Under the pieces are notes generated by a model, which was given only the letters and a program-made list of their open reading frames with translations, was not told the DNA's origin and did no database searches. 64,000 nt of DNA from Siniperca chuatsi (taxonomy: Eukaryota; Chordata; Actinopteri; Centrarchiformes; Sinipercidae), in contig NC_058055.1 in assembly GCF_020085105.1 (NCBI RefSeq), forward strand, positions 29,014,372 through 29,078,371. Reading direction: 5' to 3'. The position numbers and the translations under genes were made by a program. Of this stretch, positions 34,082 to 45,184 are shown piece by piece. The first letter of the stretch is position 1; the number at the start of each line of letters is the position of its first letter.

Positions 34082-37000
34082 TCAGTGGTGGCCAGTCAAC
34101 ATGTCCAAGAGGCAGCAGCAGCACAGAGCAGCCAAACACGCCGCCAGACACGATTTTTCAGCGCCGCTGTCGTCGACGCCACGCTGCTGCTCGACCACAA
34201 ACACTGAGAGAGAGAGAGAGGGTTACTGACATCACGCTGCTGCCCTTTTTTTGTTTGTTTCATTTCCTGTTTGGAGACAGTGGACAAATGATGACGTCGC
34301 TTTAAAACGACGGCTCCGAAGCGACGATTTCGTTAAATGTCTGTTGCTTCGACTCCTCTCTCCTCAAGTCTCTTCTCTTCTGCACCTCCTCCGCTCACAT
34401 CTCTGGTGGGAGGGACTATGACGCGAGGAGAGGAGCGAGGAGAGGAGGAGAGGAGCGAGGAGGAGCATGAAGAGGAGGAGAAGTGCGAGGAGAGGAGGAG
34501 CAAGAAGAGGAGGAGAAGAGCGAGGAAAGGAGGAGAGGAGCAAGGAGCGAGGAGAGGAGGCAAGGAGAGGAGGAGAGGAGGAGAGGAGCGAGGAGGAGCA
34601 TGAAGAGGAGGAGAAGAGTGAGGAGAGGAGGCGAGTAGCGAGGAGGAGCAAGAAGAGGAGGAGAAGAGTGAGGAAAGGAGGAGAAGAACGAGGAGAGGAG
34701 GCGAGTAGCGAGGAGGAGCAAGAAGAGGAGGAGAGGAAGAGAGGAGAGGGGCATGGAGGAGAGGAGCAGAGGAGGTACAAACTGAGAAATGAGAAAGGCC
34801 TTGTGTGTCTGGACTCGCTGACCTTTGACCTACCTGTGTGTCGTGGCGGCTCTCCGTACGTCTTCGGGCCGTCCCAGGGATGGGAGGTCCCGGGGGACCC
34901 GCTCTGGTACCCCTGGTAACCGGGCTGAGCCAGGTAGGGCCCTGGGGGTCCCGGTGGCTCCGATGGTCCCTGGTAGTAGGAGTGGTCTCCTCCGCCTGTG
35001 TAGGTCTGAGGGAAGGTCTGGAGAGGAGACAGATGTGATTGTTATGCGGATGACACACAGTTGTACCTCCCTGTCAAGCCCACTGACCTCAGTACGCTGA
35101 GTTCTCTGCAGGACTGCCTGTCTGACATAAAAAATTGGATGTCGATAAATTTTCTTCAGCTCAACTCAAATAAAACTGAAATCCTTGTTATTGGGCCCCA
35201 ACACATCACTAAACAAATACTGCCATCCACTGGTAACCTGTCACAACATATCAAGCCTGTTGCACGAAATCTTGGTGTCCTGTTTGATAGCAATTTATGT
35301 TTTGAGCAACATATCACTAAGCTTGTCCAATCATGTTTCTATCACCTCAGAAACATTGCAAAAATACGATCTATTTTAAATCTTAGTGATGCAGAAACTG
35401 TTGTGCATGCTTTTATCTCCTCACGCCTTGATTACTGTAACAGCCTGTTCACTCGTCTTAATCAAAAAGCTCTGACACGACTGCAGACTGTACAGGACTC
35501 AGCTGCTCGGCTGTAAACCAGGACCCAGAGGTGCGACCACATCACACCTGTTTTAGCCTCTTTACACTGGCTCCCTGTTGGTTTTAGGATTGATTTTAAG
35601 ATCTTGTTGATTCCTTTTAAGGCTCTTCATGGCTCCAGACTATATTTTAGACCTTGTAATCCCTTATGAACCTTCACGTAGTTTGAGATCTTCGGGCAGG
35701 GGTCTCCTGTCTGTTCCTGAGTCCAGGATGAAAACTAAAGGGGACAGAGCTTTTGCTATCAGGGCCCCGAGGCTCTGGAACAACTTGCCTGAAGAAATTA
35801 GGTTGTCTGAGTCAGTGTCTTCGTTTAAATCTTGTCTCAAAACACATTTTTATCTGAAAGCATATCCTGATTTTACGTGAACTGGCTGTTTATTTTACTG
35901 TTTATTTTATTGCTTTTCTGTATTTCATGTGTTTTATTTCTTTATATTTCGTCATTCACTGTGTTATTTTATTTTTCTTGTTGTGAAGCACTTTGTACTT
36001 TGTTTTGATAAGTGCTCTATAAATAAAGTTTTATTATTATTATTATTTTATTATTATTTGTCATAGTAACACTGATGGTCATGTGACCCAGGTTGAAAAG
36101 TTCATTAACTTAAAAGTAAGATGGTGTAGTCCGTCATTCGTCTAGGAGTGTTCCATCGTAGAAAAAGGTTTCAGTCGTAGTCATCTGGACACTGTTTATA
36201 GAATCAAGAAGTTTCGGCTCCCATCCGGAAGTCATTCTCAATTGTGAAAATGGTCTGAGAACTCAGAAATTTAAGCTACTCTGTGTTGCTTAAGCCCCGC
36301 CCTCAGGGAGAAGTCTACCTGAGTGTCTGCTGTTTACTCTGCCTAGTTTCACCTGAAACTGACCTAATTGTTTCCATGATGGCCCAGTAATCAGTAATCA
36401 GGCCTATTGTTTTCTGGCTGCACCTCCCTCATCACTGTTAAGTACCTGATTAGCATATGATTGGCTTGACCATGGTGTTAATACACTGTGGTAAACAGTT
36501 GGCAAATTGAATCTCAGACCACCATTTCTGTTTAAACAGAAACACCATGGTCAAGCCAATCATATGCTAATCAGGTACTTAACAGTACAGAGGAAGACTC
36601 CTCCCTGAGGGCAGGGCCTAAGCAACACAGAGTAGCTTAAATTTCTGAGTTCGCAGACCATTTTCACAATTGAGAATGACTTCCGGATGGGAGCCGAAAC
36701 GTCTTGATTCTGAAAACAGTGTCCAGACGACTACGACTGAAATCTTTTCTACCATTAAATTAAAGCTTTAATTAACAAACACTGAGCTTCACTCTGAAAA
36801 CCTGAAAAGACAAAAATATTTTTACATTTCAACAAAGTATTAAATGTGAAATACAATCAGGTGACTGCAGCGCCACCATCACACCAGCACACTTTCTCAG
36901 AAGGACACATTAGGACATGAGGACACATTAGGACACGAGGATACAGAGGACATGAGGACATAGAGGACATAGAGGACATGAGGACACATTAGGACATGAG

Positions 37001-37649
37001 GACATGAGGATACAGAGGACATGAGGATACATAGGACATGAGGATACAGAGGACATGAGAATACATGAGGACATGAGGACATGAGGATACTGAGGACATG
37101 AGGACGCAGTCCTCATCATCATCAAAATGATTCCATGATGTTCACGCTTGGATGTGTTCAAACTGTCAGACAGGAAGCTGCTGCTGCAGCAGTGCATGCT
37201 GGGTACCTGGTATGGTGAGCCGGGGAAGGCTGCAGGCTGAGAGCTGAAAGCTGCAGTGGGACGAGAAGTCACGTGATCAGGGCAGTGATTGAGCCGAGTA
37301 AAACTGACTGTTTCCATGGTAACAGTCCCACATAACCTGCACTGTTTCCCAAATCTGAACATTTTCACAAATAATGTCAATAAGACTCCAATAACGGCGA
37401 CGTCAAGACAACATCTCAAGAATAATTTCAGAATTAAATCACAAGTGTACGAGAATAAAGTCATAATATTATAATATTTTAACACTCCGTCATAATGAAC
37501 AGGTGAGTCTGTCAGGTTGTAACACCTGAAGTTTGAGGATTTAAATCCAAATATTCCTTTTAACCTGTAACGGACGAACCTGAATGGAAGCCGGGAGCCG
37601 AGGGGCCGCCGGGGGGGTGGGGGAGGTACGGGGGAGGGTGGTCACTCAT
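34082..37649 (-). CDS. cystm1: CYSTM1-like cysteine-rich transmembrane module protein
   Basis: Small tail-anchored type membrane protein with a CYSTM module (stress-related family; molecular role poorly known). Four coding exons on the minus strand: 37580-37649 (ATG at 37647-37649), 37207-37250, 34834-35017, 34082-34203 with stop. They join in phase to 139 residues. It starts [20 protein letters not shown], continues with a Pro/Gly/Tyr-rich middle ([18 protein letters not shown]), then VFVVEQQRG and the module [20 protein letters not shown]. Human CYSTM1 has the same order and a nearly identical end (ALCCCCLWDMLT) but only 97 residues; the extra length is in the Pro/Gly part. The ATG follows directly on a consensus acceptor (TCCAG), so a 5' UTR intron is likely. 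Introns carry an L2 fragment, a Penelope-derived copy and two simple-repeat tracts. Confidence 0.88.
34424..34770. repeat. GAGGAG-type purine tract
   Basis: About 350 bases of GAGGAGAGGAGCGAGGAGGA and related units in the last cystm1 intron, 64 bp from exon 3 and about 220 bp from exon 4. It accounts for Glu/Arg-rich and Ser/Leu-rich open frames that are not genes. Confidence 0.9.
35034..36055 (+). mobile_element. L2-like LINE 3' fragment
   Basis: Starts at the catalytic [10 protein letters not shown] (35040-35069), then [34 protein letters not shown], and, after a stop and frame shift, [14 protein letters not shown]. It ends with CTCTATAAATAAAGTTTTAT and a TTA-repeat tail at about 36055. 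It is 5' truncated and sits in antisense orientation in the cystm1 intron between exons 2 and 3, with its truncated end only about 16 bp from the exon 3 acceptor. Confidence 0.85.
36117..36753. mobile_element. Penelope-derived fold-back element, copy B
   Basis: Left arm (GTCCGTCATTCGTCTAGGAG through GTTTCGGCTCCCATCCGGAA) and right arm (TTCCGGATGGGAGCCGAAAC) are inverted copies that meet at a perfect palindrome TTTCTGTTTAAACAGAAA near 36525-36542, so almost the whole element is a hairpin. An imperfect target duplication is CATTAACTTAAAAG on the left and CATTAAATTAAAG on the right. There is no coding centre. It lies in the same cystm1 intron as the L2 fragment. Confidence 0.75.
36899..37105. 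repeat. AGGACATGAGGACA-type repeat
   Basis: Tandem AGGACATGAGGA(C/T)A units of irregular length in the cystm1 intron between exons 2 and 3, ending about 100 bp from exon 2. Non-coding; the short minus-strand frames are artefacts. Confidence 0.9.
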
Positions 37650-37659
37650 CTGGACCGAG

Positions 37660-38372
37660 GGATGGACGATGGATGGATGATGGATGGATGGGCGATGGAT
37701 GGATGATGGATGGATGGATGATGGATGGATGATGGACGATGGATGGATGATGGATGATGGATGATGGATGGATGATGGATGGTTGATGGATGATGGATGG
37801 ATGATGGATGGATGGATGATGGATGGATGGATGATGGATGGATGATGGATGGTTGATGGATGATGGATGGATGATGGATGGATGAGGGATGGATGGTGGA
37901 TGATGGATGGACGATGGATGGATGATGGATAATGGATGGATAATGGATGGATGATGGATGAATGATGGATGGATGATGGATGGACGATGGATGGATGATG
38001 GATGGATGATGGATGGATGATGGATGGATGATGGACAATGGATGGATGATGGACGATGGATGATGGATGGATGATGGATGGATGATAGATGGACGATGGG
38101 TGATGGATGGATGATGGATGGATGATGGATGAAAGACGATGGATGATGGATGGATGATGGATGGATGATGGATGATGGACGATGGATGATGGATGGATGA
38201 TGGATGATAGATGGATGATGGATGGATGATGGATGATGATGGATGATGGATGATGGATGGATGATGGATGGATGATGGATGGATGATGGATGATGGATGG
38301 ATGATGGATGATAGATGGATGATGGATGGATAATGGATGATGGATGGATGATGGATGGATGGAATCTGAGGA
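37660..38372. repeat. (GATG)n microsatellite next to cystm1 exon 1
   Basis: About 710 bases of GATGGATG units with variants. On the gene strand it reads (CATC)n, a pyrimidine-rich run that leads into CCATCCCTCGGTCCAG directly before the start codon, so it may serve as the polypyrimidine side of a 5' UTR-intron acceptor. The Ser/His/Pro/Ile frames in it are artefacts. Confidence 0.9.
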
Positions 38373-38639
38373 AAGCAGAAATGGTCACCAGAGTAAAGAA
38401 AGTAAATGAAACAGTGTATTTGTGATCTGTTGTTAAAGGTTGTATTGTTTAGCTCGGCAGGAACAAATGTAAAATTCAGACTTTCTGGAAATTTCTAGTT
38501 TTTCTAAAATTATGACTTTTTTCTCAAAACATTCCGGGCGTGGACATGAGTCCCGTCACAGTGACGCTAAAACTCAATAAGAAACACCAGACTGATGCTT
38601 TCAGTGATATTAATGACCTGATGTTTCCTGTAGCGCCAC

Positions 38640-38881
38640 CATCAGGACAAACGTTGCACTTTTACACAAGAGTACCACAATAAAGGACACACACACACAC
38701 ACACACACAGCTGTTTCCATCACTTCTGAGGACACTGAGACTAACCACAAACCAAGTCTGCACACTAAAACGTAACGATGAACGTTGTGGGGACTTGAGT
38801 TTTGTCCCCAAAAGGAAGGCGAGTCCCCACAATGTGACTGTGTAAACAGATTTATGTCCTCACAACATGAGTAATACATGT

Positions 38882-38934
<53 letters not shown>

Positions 38935-39185
38935 AAGTGTGTGTTGATGAACATCCATTGAACACTTTGAGTGTGAAACCTATGAACACACTCTCGCATC
39001 CCTTTTTTCTGGGGACCCCTGGAAGCCCCACAAGGGCCCCACTTTGAGAACCACTGGTTTAGACTAAACGTTAATAACTCACTATAATGTAGCTGTGAGC
39101 AGATCTAAGAGTGTGTTCATCAATGTTCAGTATTTGTTCTAACTTCTTCTCTAAAGACACATTTTTTTATTATTTCAGCTGTTTC
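38640..39185. other. Putative first intron of cystm1: (CA)n and dispersed repeat
   Basis: Contains (CA)n at 38691-38709 and 38883-38930. Between them lies a GTCCCCA-rich fish repeat (GGGGACTTGAGTTTTGTCCC, GAGTCCCCACAATGTGACTG), and a GGGGACCCCTGGAAGCCCC stretch follows at 39013. No coding potential is seen. Confidence 0.55.
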
Positions 39186-39485
39186 TGCTGAACTCTTCAG
39201 TTCGGCCAACATCAAATACGCCACGCTGCGCGAATCTGAAAGATTTCAACACTTTTACATCGTCAGAATTCAGCGTAAAGAGGGCACAGTGTCCCCGGTT
39301 CAAACCAATGGGACTTTATTGGAAACTGCTGCTACTTGTTGAACTATCTGAAAGCCGAACTGAGTGTGAAACGAACCAACACAAAGCACTTAGTGTGAGC
39401 GGTGTAGCATCACTGTAAATGAAAGAATGTTTAAACTGTCGTTTTTTCAGTGGAGTCTGGAGCGAGTGACAGACTCTGAACTTAC

Positions 39486-39680
39486 CTTCTAGTTCAAGAC
39501 GAAATTCAAACTGTACATGTTCTCTCCGCTCGGTTCTCTGCCTCTCTCTCCAGCTGACTGACTAGTTGACCGATTGACTGATGGATTGAGCGCGAGGAAA
39601 CAGCTGGCAGCGCTCGAGGACAGGCTGAGGTCGGAGGAACGCCTCCCAGCACTTCTGCCCGCTGACCCTCCTTTCACTTC
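39486..39680 (-). other. cystm1: Probable 5' UTR exon of cystm1 (with short uORF)
   Basis: On the minus strand the segment ends with TTGAACTAGAAG followed by GTAAG, a strong splice donor, about 1.8 kb upstream of the acceptor-like CCAG before the cystm1 ATG. It contains a nine-codon upstream frame (MYSLNFVLN) that stops three bases before the donor. The link to cystm1 is inferred from strand, order and splice signals. The 5' limit is a guess. A near-copy is at 42.80-43.23 kb. Confidence 0.4.
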
Positions 39681-39862
39681 ACTCCTCCAACGCTGTTGCA
39701 GTAAATAAACACTCCCATCTGATTACAGCTGAATTATACTCTGTTATTAAGCAGCTAATACATGTTCATACACGTGATGACTATAGGAGGTTACAGTGCT
39801 GCTGTGCTACTTTATACTTTTACTCCACTACATTTACTCATCTGGATATTACATTTAGAAAT

Positions 39863-41230
39863 ACCAACAGGAGCCCAGAGGATGCAGTCTCCATGGCACT
39901 GCACTCTGTACTCACACACCTGGACAATACGAACACTTGTGCACGAATGCTGTTTGTTGACTTCAGCTCTGCATTCAACACTGTCATCTCTTCCAAGAAA
40001 CCTGGGCATTAACGCCTCCATTTGCAATTGGATTATGGACTTCCTGACAAACAGACCTCAGCTTGTCAGGTCAGGCCACAACTGCTCCACCACCATCACA
40101 CTCAACACTGGCGTACCACAGGGCTGTGTGCTGAGCCCCTTCCTCTACTCGCTCCTCACACTCGACTGCAGGCCTGTGCATGGATCTAACGCCATCATCA
40201 AGTTTGCAGACGATACTATGGTGATTGGTCTCATCAGCAACAACGATGAGACGGGCTACAGGGAGGAGGTCCAGCACCTGGCCACATGGTGCTCAGACAA
40301 TAACTTGCTCCTTAACACCTCCAAGACAAAGGAGCTCATCGTGGACTTCAGGAAGGAGAGAGGAGGCACACATGACCCCATCCACATTAACGGGATGGCT
40401 GCTGAGTGTGTCTCCAGCTTCAAGTTCCTGGGGACCTGTATTTCGGAGAACACGTCCGGGACCACCAACACCTCCTGCCTGGTCAAGAAGGCTCACCAGC
40501 ACCTCTTCTTCCTGAGGACACTGAAGAAGAACCGGCTGTCCTGGTGAACTTCTGTTGCTGCACAGTAGAGAGCATCCGGACCAGCTGAGTCTCAGTCTGG
40601 TATGGGAGCTGCTCTGCTGCAGAGCGCTGGGCTCTGGAGCGGGGGGTGAAACCTGCCCGGGGCATCACAGGGAATCCACTTCCAGCCACAGAGGACGTCC
40701 AGAGGAAACGCTGTCTGCGTCGAGCCCGCAGCTTTCTTAAGGACTCCTCTCCCCCCCGCCCAGAGACTGGTTTCTCCTCAGGGGCCTCCGGACCAGGACC
40801 AGCAGGCTGAGAAACAGCTTTTTTCCCAGAGCTGTCCTCCTGCTGAACTCTGCCCCCCGCTGACTCCACTGTCCCTCATACACCTTAACTTCAATGCTGC
40901 TATATTGTTTTTGCTACATGTACCACATGTTCACTTCCACTACCGGACTGTTTATTTATACATACACTGCATCATCTGGACTCCAGTACTCTGTACTGAA
41001 TACTGCAGTAACTCATCTACTGCACTGTTCACTATTTCCATAAACTGCACTACTTCATATTCACTGCACTGCTGTTCTGCCCGGTCCAGTTCATTACTGT
41101 ACAGATCCATCAGTATACTTCTGTTCATAGTAACGCCATCTGTATGTAATGTCCACAGCACCACCTGTAAAATATTCTCATAATACTGCTGCATGTGTAA
41201 CGACAATACAGTTGAATCTAATCGAATCTA
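39863..41230 (+). mobile_element. Rex1/CR1-like LINE fragment
   Basis: RT motifs on the plus strand: [14 protein letters not shown] (motif A, own frame) at about 39940, [36 protein letters not shown] (40199) and [18 protein letters not shown], then [10 protein letters not shown]. The downstream part continues in a shifted frame (RLRNSFFPRAVLLLN, about 40807). It ends with TTGAATCTAATCGAATCTAA near 41230. It is frame-shifted several times and dead. It separates the two copies of the putative cystm1 5' exon. Confidence 0.8.
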
Positions 41231-42797
41231 ACATGATTTATAAAATATGATGCACTGGTAGATAAACTGGAGCAGTAGTTAAAAGTAGCTTCACCTTCCT
41301 CGACAACATTAAAGACATGGATTTATATTTGTTTGGACTAAAATGACTAAGTTGTGACATGATTTTGTTTGTGTTTAATAAACAGAAAAATAAACATTAA
41401 GTAACCTGAGAATGTGTCACAGAAGTGGAGCTGAAATAATTAGCGGATTTTGATGATCAATTAATCTTTAAAGTCATTTTTCAAGTAAAAAGAGGAAACT
41501 GGTTGCGGTTTCTGAAATGTCTCAGATTTCCTGTTTTATTTCTCAGTTTCACCACTTTATCTCTACTGAATCTCCTGGAGTTTTAAACGATTGGACGAAC
41601 AGAACAAACAACCTGCTGATCCACTGAGAAAACGGGCTGAAGATGAATCGATAATGAAAATAATCTTTAGTTGAAGAAACAAATGATTTCAGGTTGCAAA
41701 TAACAGAAGTTCTGTTGAACTGAACTTTCCAGTCACGTGAACCTTGTGAACAATCTCCTCTCAGGGATCCGTCTAATGCCTGGTCAGCTGCTCTCATACC
41801 AGCTGTAATCTAATCTACTGGTTTCCGTGGCAACCGCAGCGACGAGACAGGCAGACCTCTCTCCGTTTTATTGTTGACTCGACTTTTTTGTCAAACAGAC
41901 TTTTTGTTTGTTTTGAGAAAACAACCCAGTAAACACTTTTCCAGTTAAACCAGTCTGGCGACAACAAGAAGTCGCTTCATTTCATTTCACACATATTCAC
42001 TGACTGAAAAACACTGGACCCAAAAAGAACAACGTGCAGAAAAGGTTTCAACCAACGCGTTGAAGCAGAATTACAGCTGAATTTAGACTGGGAAAGTGAC
42101 GTCATGTGTTCGTGATTAAAAAAAGGTTAGGACATAAACAAATGGACCTGTCAATCAATCATAAACATAAAGATCCATTAGAAAGCTTCACAGTACTTTA
42201 ACCGATAAGTTTAAGATGTTAACTTTTCCAATGGAGTTTGGAATGTGTGACAGCTTGAACACACAAACATCTGTTCAACAGCTTTAAAATCATCCCATAA
42301 TCTAAACACACAAAAGTTTTTATAAACTTAGATTCAATTCAGTTTTATTAATAAGGCGTCAGTTCATAGTGATCTCATTGACCTTTGACTCTTTATATTA
42401 TTTAACTCCTTTAAATTTCATCTCAGGCCACAGTTTCCCTTTAATTTGCAGGATTAAGCGACAGTTCACTTAAAGAAACCTCAAATTAAAATGTTCAAAC
42501 ATTTAGAGCTTTATTGGATCAAATCCAGCTGCTTATTATTATGTTAATTATTACTGCTACAGAAGATACGAATTATTATTATGAGTTATTATAACGAACC
42601 ATTAGACATTATTTACAATATTGAAATGTGACTCAAATCAAGAGCATAGTTTGCACAGTAGCCTTAGTGGATGTCCCGGTCGCTGGTTATGCCAGACTCC
42701 GTTCATAACTCCTGCAGTTTAATGTTTTCAGGCGCACCAGTAAGAATAGGAAGATTAGGAATAACATTTATGATATTTTATTAATTCAAAGTATCAG
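41231..42797. other. Unique AT-rich stretch
   Basis: I see no gene, RNA or clear repeat here. Short open frames have no recognisable content. Confidence 0.5.
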
Positions 42798-43230
42798 CTC
42801 TTCAGTTCGGCCAGTTTTTCTAAACTCATCGTCAGAATTCAGCGTAAAGAGCGCACAGTGTCCCCGGTTCAAACCAATGGGACTTTATTGGAAACTGCTG
42901 CTACTTGTTGAACTATCTGAAAGCCGAACTGAGTGTGAAACGAACCAACACAAAGCACTTAGTGTGAGCGGTGTAGCATCACTGTAAATGAAAGAATGTT
43001 TAAACTGTCGTTTTTTCAGTGGAGTCTGGAGCGTGTGACAGACTCTGAACTTACCTTCTAGTTCAAGCCGAAATTCAAACTGTACATGTTCTCTCCGCTC
43101 GGTTCTCTGCCTCTCTCTCCAGCTGACTGACTAGTTGACCGATTGATGGATGGATGGATTGAGCGCGAGGACAGGCTGAGGTCGGAGGAACGCCTCCCAG
43201 CACTTCTGCCCGCTGACCCTCCTTTCACTT
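42798..43230 (-). repeat. Duplicate of the putative cystm1 5' exon and its flank
   Basis: Matches 39193-39680 at high identity (for example GTGTCCCCGGTTCAAACCAA and GAACTTACCTTCTAGTTCAA). It keeps the donor GTAAG and the nine-codon upstream frame (MYSLNFGLN). Differences are a shortened stretch near its left end, a GATG expansion near 43145, and loss of about 20 bp. It could be a second, upstream first exon or a dead duplicate. Confidence 0.7.
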
Positions 43231-43603
43231 AAAGACAGATCGATTCATTACAATAAGCCTATATCTACTTTCTAACATCTCCAGCCTCCACAGTAACACG
43301 GTAACCATGGTAACGGTCAGACCGCCCCCCCTCTCACCTGAAGCCTCCAGTGGTTTTTCTGTCACCTGGTGAAGAAATCAAACAGCCTCCAGCGTTTGGA
43401 CTAAAACCAGTTTGAACTGAAGTAAACGCAACAACAACACAGTGGAAACACGTCACTTTAGAATCAGGCAACATTTAGTGCAACTAATGACTTTACTGAT
43501 GACTGATGAGTCATGTAAAGCTTTATTGATCCGTTATAAGACAGTTGTGGCTGGTTGTTGTTGTCACCCAGCGGTGGAAGAATGGCCCATTTCACAATAA
43601 TAT
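43231..43603. other. Short spacer
   Basis: Nothing recognisable apart from AT-rich sequence and part of a small open frame without content. Confidence 0.4.
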
Positions 43604-43619
43604 ATATTATATTACTCAG

Positions 43620-44286
43620 ACGGTGTCGTCCCTCATTCGTCCAGGAGTGATCTATCGTAGAAAAGGTTTCAGTCGTAGTCGTCTGGACGCTGTTTTCAGA
43701 ATCAAGACGTTTCGGCTCCCATCCGGAAGTCATTCTCAATTGTGAAAAAATGGGACGGGAACTAGAAATTTAAGATAATCTGTGTTGCATAAGCCCCGCC
43801 CTCAGGAAGGAGTCTACCTGAGTATCTGTTGATTAGCTAGTTTCACCTGAAACTGACCTAATAGTTTCCATGATGGCCCAGTAATCAGTAATCAGGCCTA
43901 TTGTTTTCTGGCTGCACCTCCCTCATCACTGTTAAGTGCCTGATTAGCATGTGATTGGCTTGACCACGGTGTTAATACACTCTGATAGACTTTGGGCAGG
44001 TTGAATCTCAGACCACCATTTCTGTTCAAAGAGGGGTTTTCTTTTTTCACAAAAATGGCTTCTTTGACTCCTCTTTCAAACCAACTCTTCTCTCTGCTAA
44101 GAATCTTCACCTCGCTGTCTTCAAATGTGCGGTTTGTAGCTTTTAGATGCAAACGCACGGCGCTCTGCAATCCTGAGTTAGCGTGTCGTCTGTGCTGATA
44201 AAGTCTTTTGTGAAGTGGCTAGTCTCACCGTTCTTTGCAGTTTTCCTCACAGTGTCCAGATGACTACGACTGAAACCTTTTCTATG
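43620..44286 (-). mobile_element. Penelope-derived fold-back element, copy C
   Basis: A 667-bp insertion with a perfect 16-bp duplication ATATTATATTACTCAG at 43604-43619 and 44287-44302. The left end is ACGGTGTCGTCCCTCATTCG; the right end, GTCCAGATGACTACGACTGA through CTTTTCTATG, is inverted relative to the left. The minus-strand frame 43898-44170 carries [40 protein letters not shown] and [20 protein letters not shown], the distal half of a Penelope GIY-YIG frame. Confidence 0.85.
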
Positions 44287-44302
44287 ATATTATATTACTC
44301 AG

Positions 44303-45184
44303 TTATAATTACTGATGCATCAGTGTGTTCATCACTTTAATGCTGCAGCTGGTGAAGGTGGAGCTCATTTTAATCAATAATTCATATTCTGCTGGGCAGC
44401 TTCATCTGTAATAATACATCATTTATTTGTTGATTATATTTGTATCAATAATCTGCAACAAAACTAAAGTAACCAATTAAATGTAAAAAGTTCAAAATAT
44501 TTGCCTCTGAATTGTAGCGAGTAGCAGAATGGAAATACCCACACACATTTACACAATTACTGTACTTAAGTACAGTAATTGTGTAAATGTACTTAGTTAC
44601 ATTACAACGCTGTTAATTAGTATTTACACCTACAGATTTGATGGATTATAAAAGTGTAAATATGTATTTATTGGATTTCTCATCAGATAGAAAGATAAAA
44701 CATTAGTAAATTATTTATTAAAGAAATGATTCATTACAACATATAAACTCTTTATAAAAAGCTGCCAAAAGCTCAACATTTAGACTTGAACCAAAACTTT
44801 CCAGTTTTTTCAACACTTATAAACAAAAATATAACCTTTCGAATTTGTCAGATTCATCTGTGTTGAATTCCCTGAAGACACTGAGTCATACAGGAGCTCT
44901 GAATGAACACAGTGATGATTTGAAGGCTGAAGAGTTGTGAAGTGCGAGAAGTTGCTGTAAAGTTTTCTTTTGTTTCCTGAACTGAACCATATAATCATCA
45001 GAGAGACTGAGTTTAACCAACAGAACTAATGCTGCGTTCACATCATTTTGTTCAGACCGGTTCAGACCGTAACTAAGAGTCAAGAAAGGTTTTCTCCCAC
45101 CTGCTGCAAGGAACTACAGACGTGTCAACAAACTGGGGACAAAATCGGCAGAAAAACGGCCGTATAGTTCGATTGTGCAAGCAA
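44303..45184. other. AT-rich spacer with a small inverted repeat
   Basis: No gene. 44550-44600 contains a near-perfect inverted repeat (ACACAATTACTGTACTTAAG with its complement), part of a short fish repeat whose relatives occur near 15270 and 25440. Confidence 0.45.

Noticed and set aside
37642-38388. 248-codon Ser/His/Pro/Ile frame
   Set aside because: Reading of the (GATG)n array on the minus strand.
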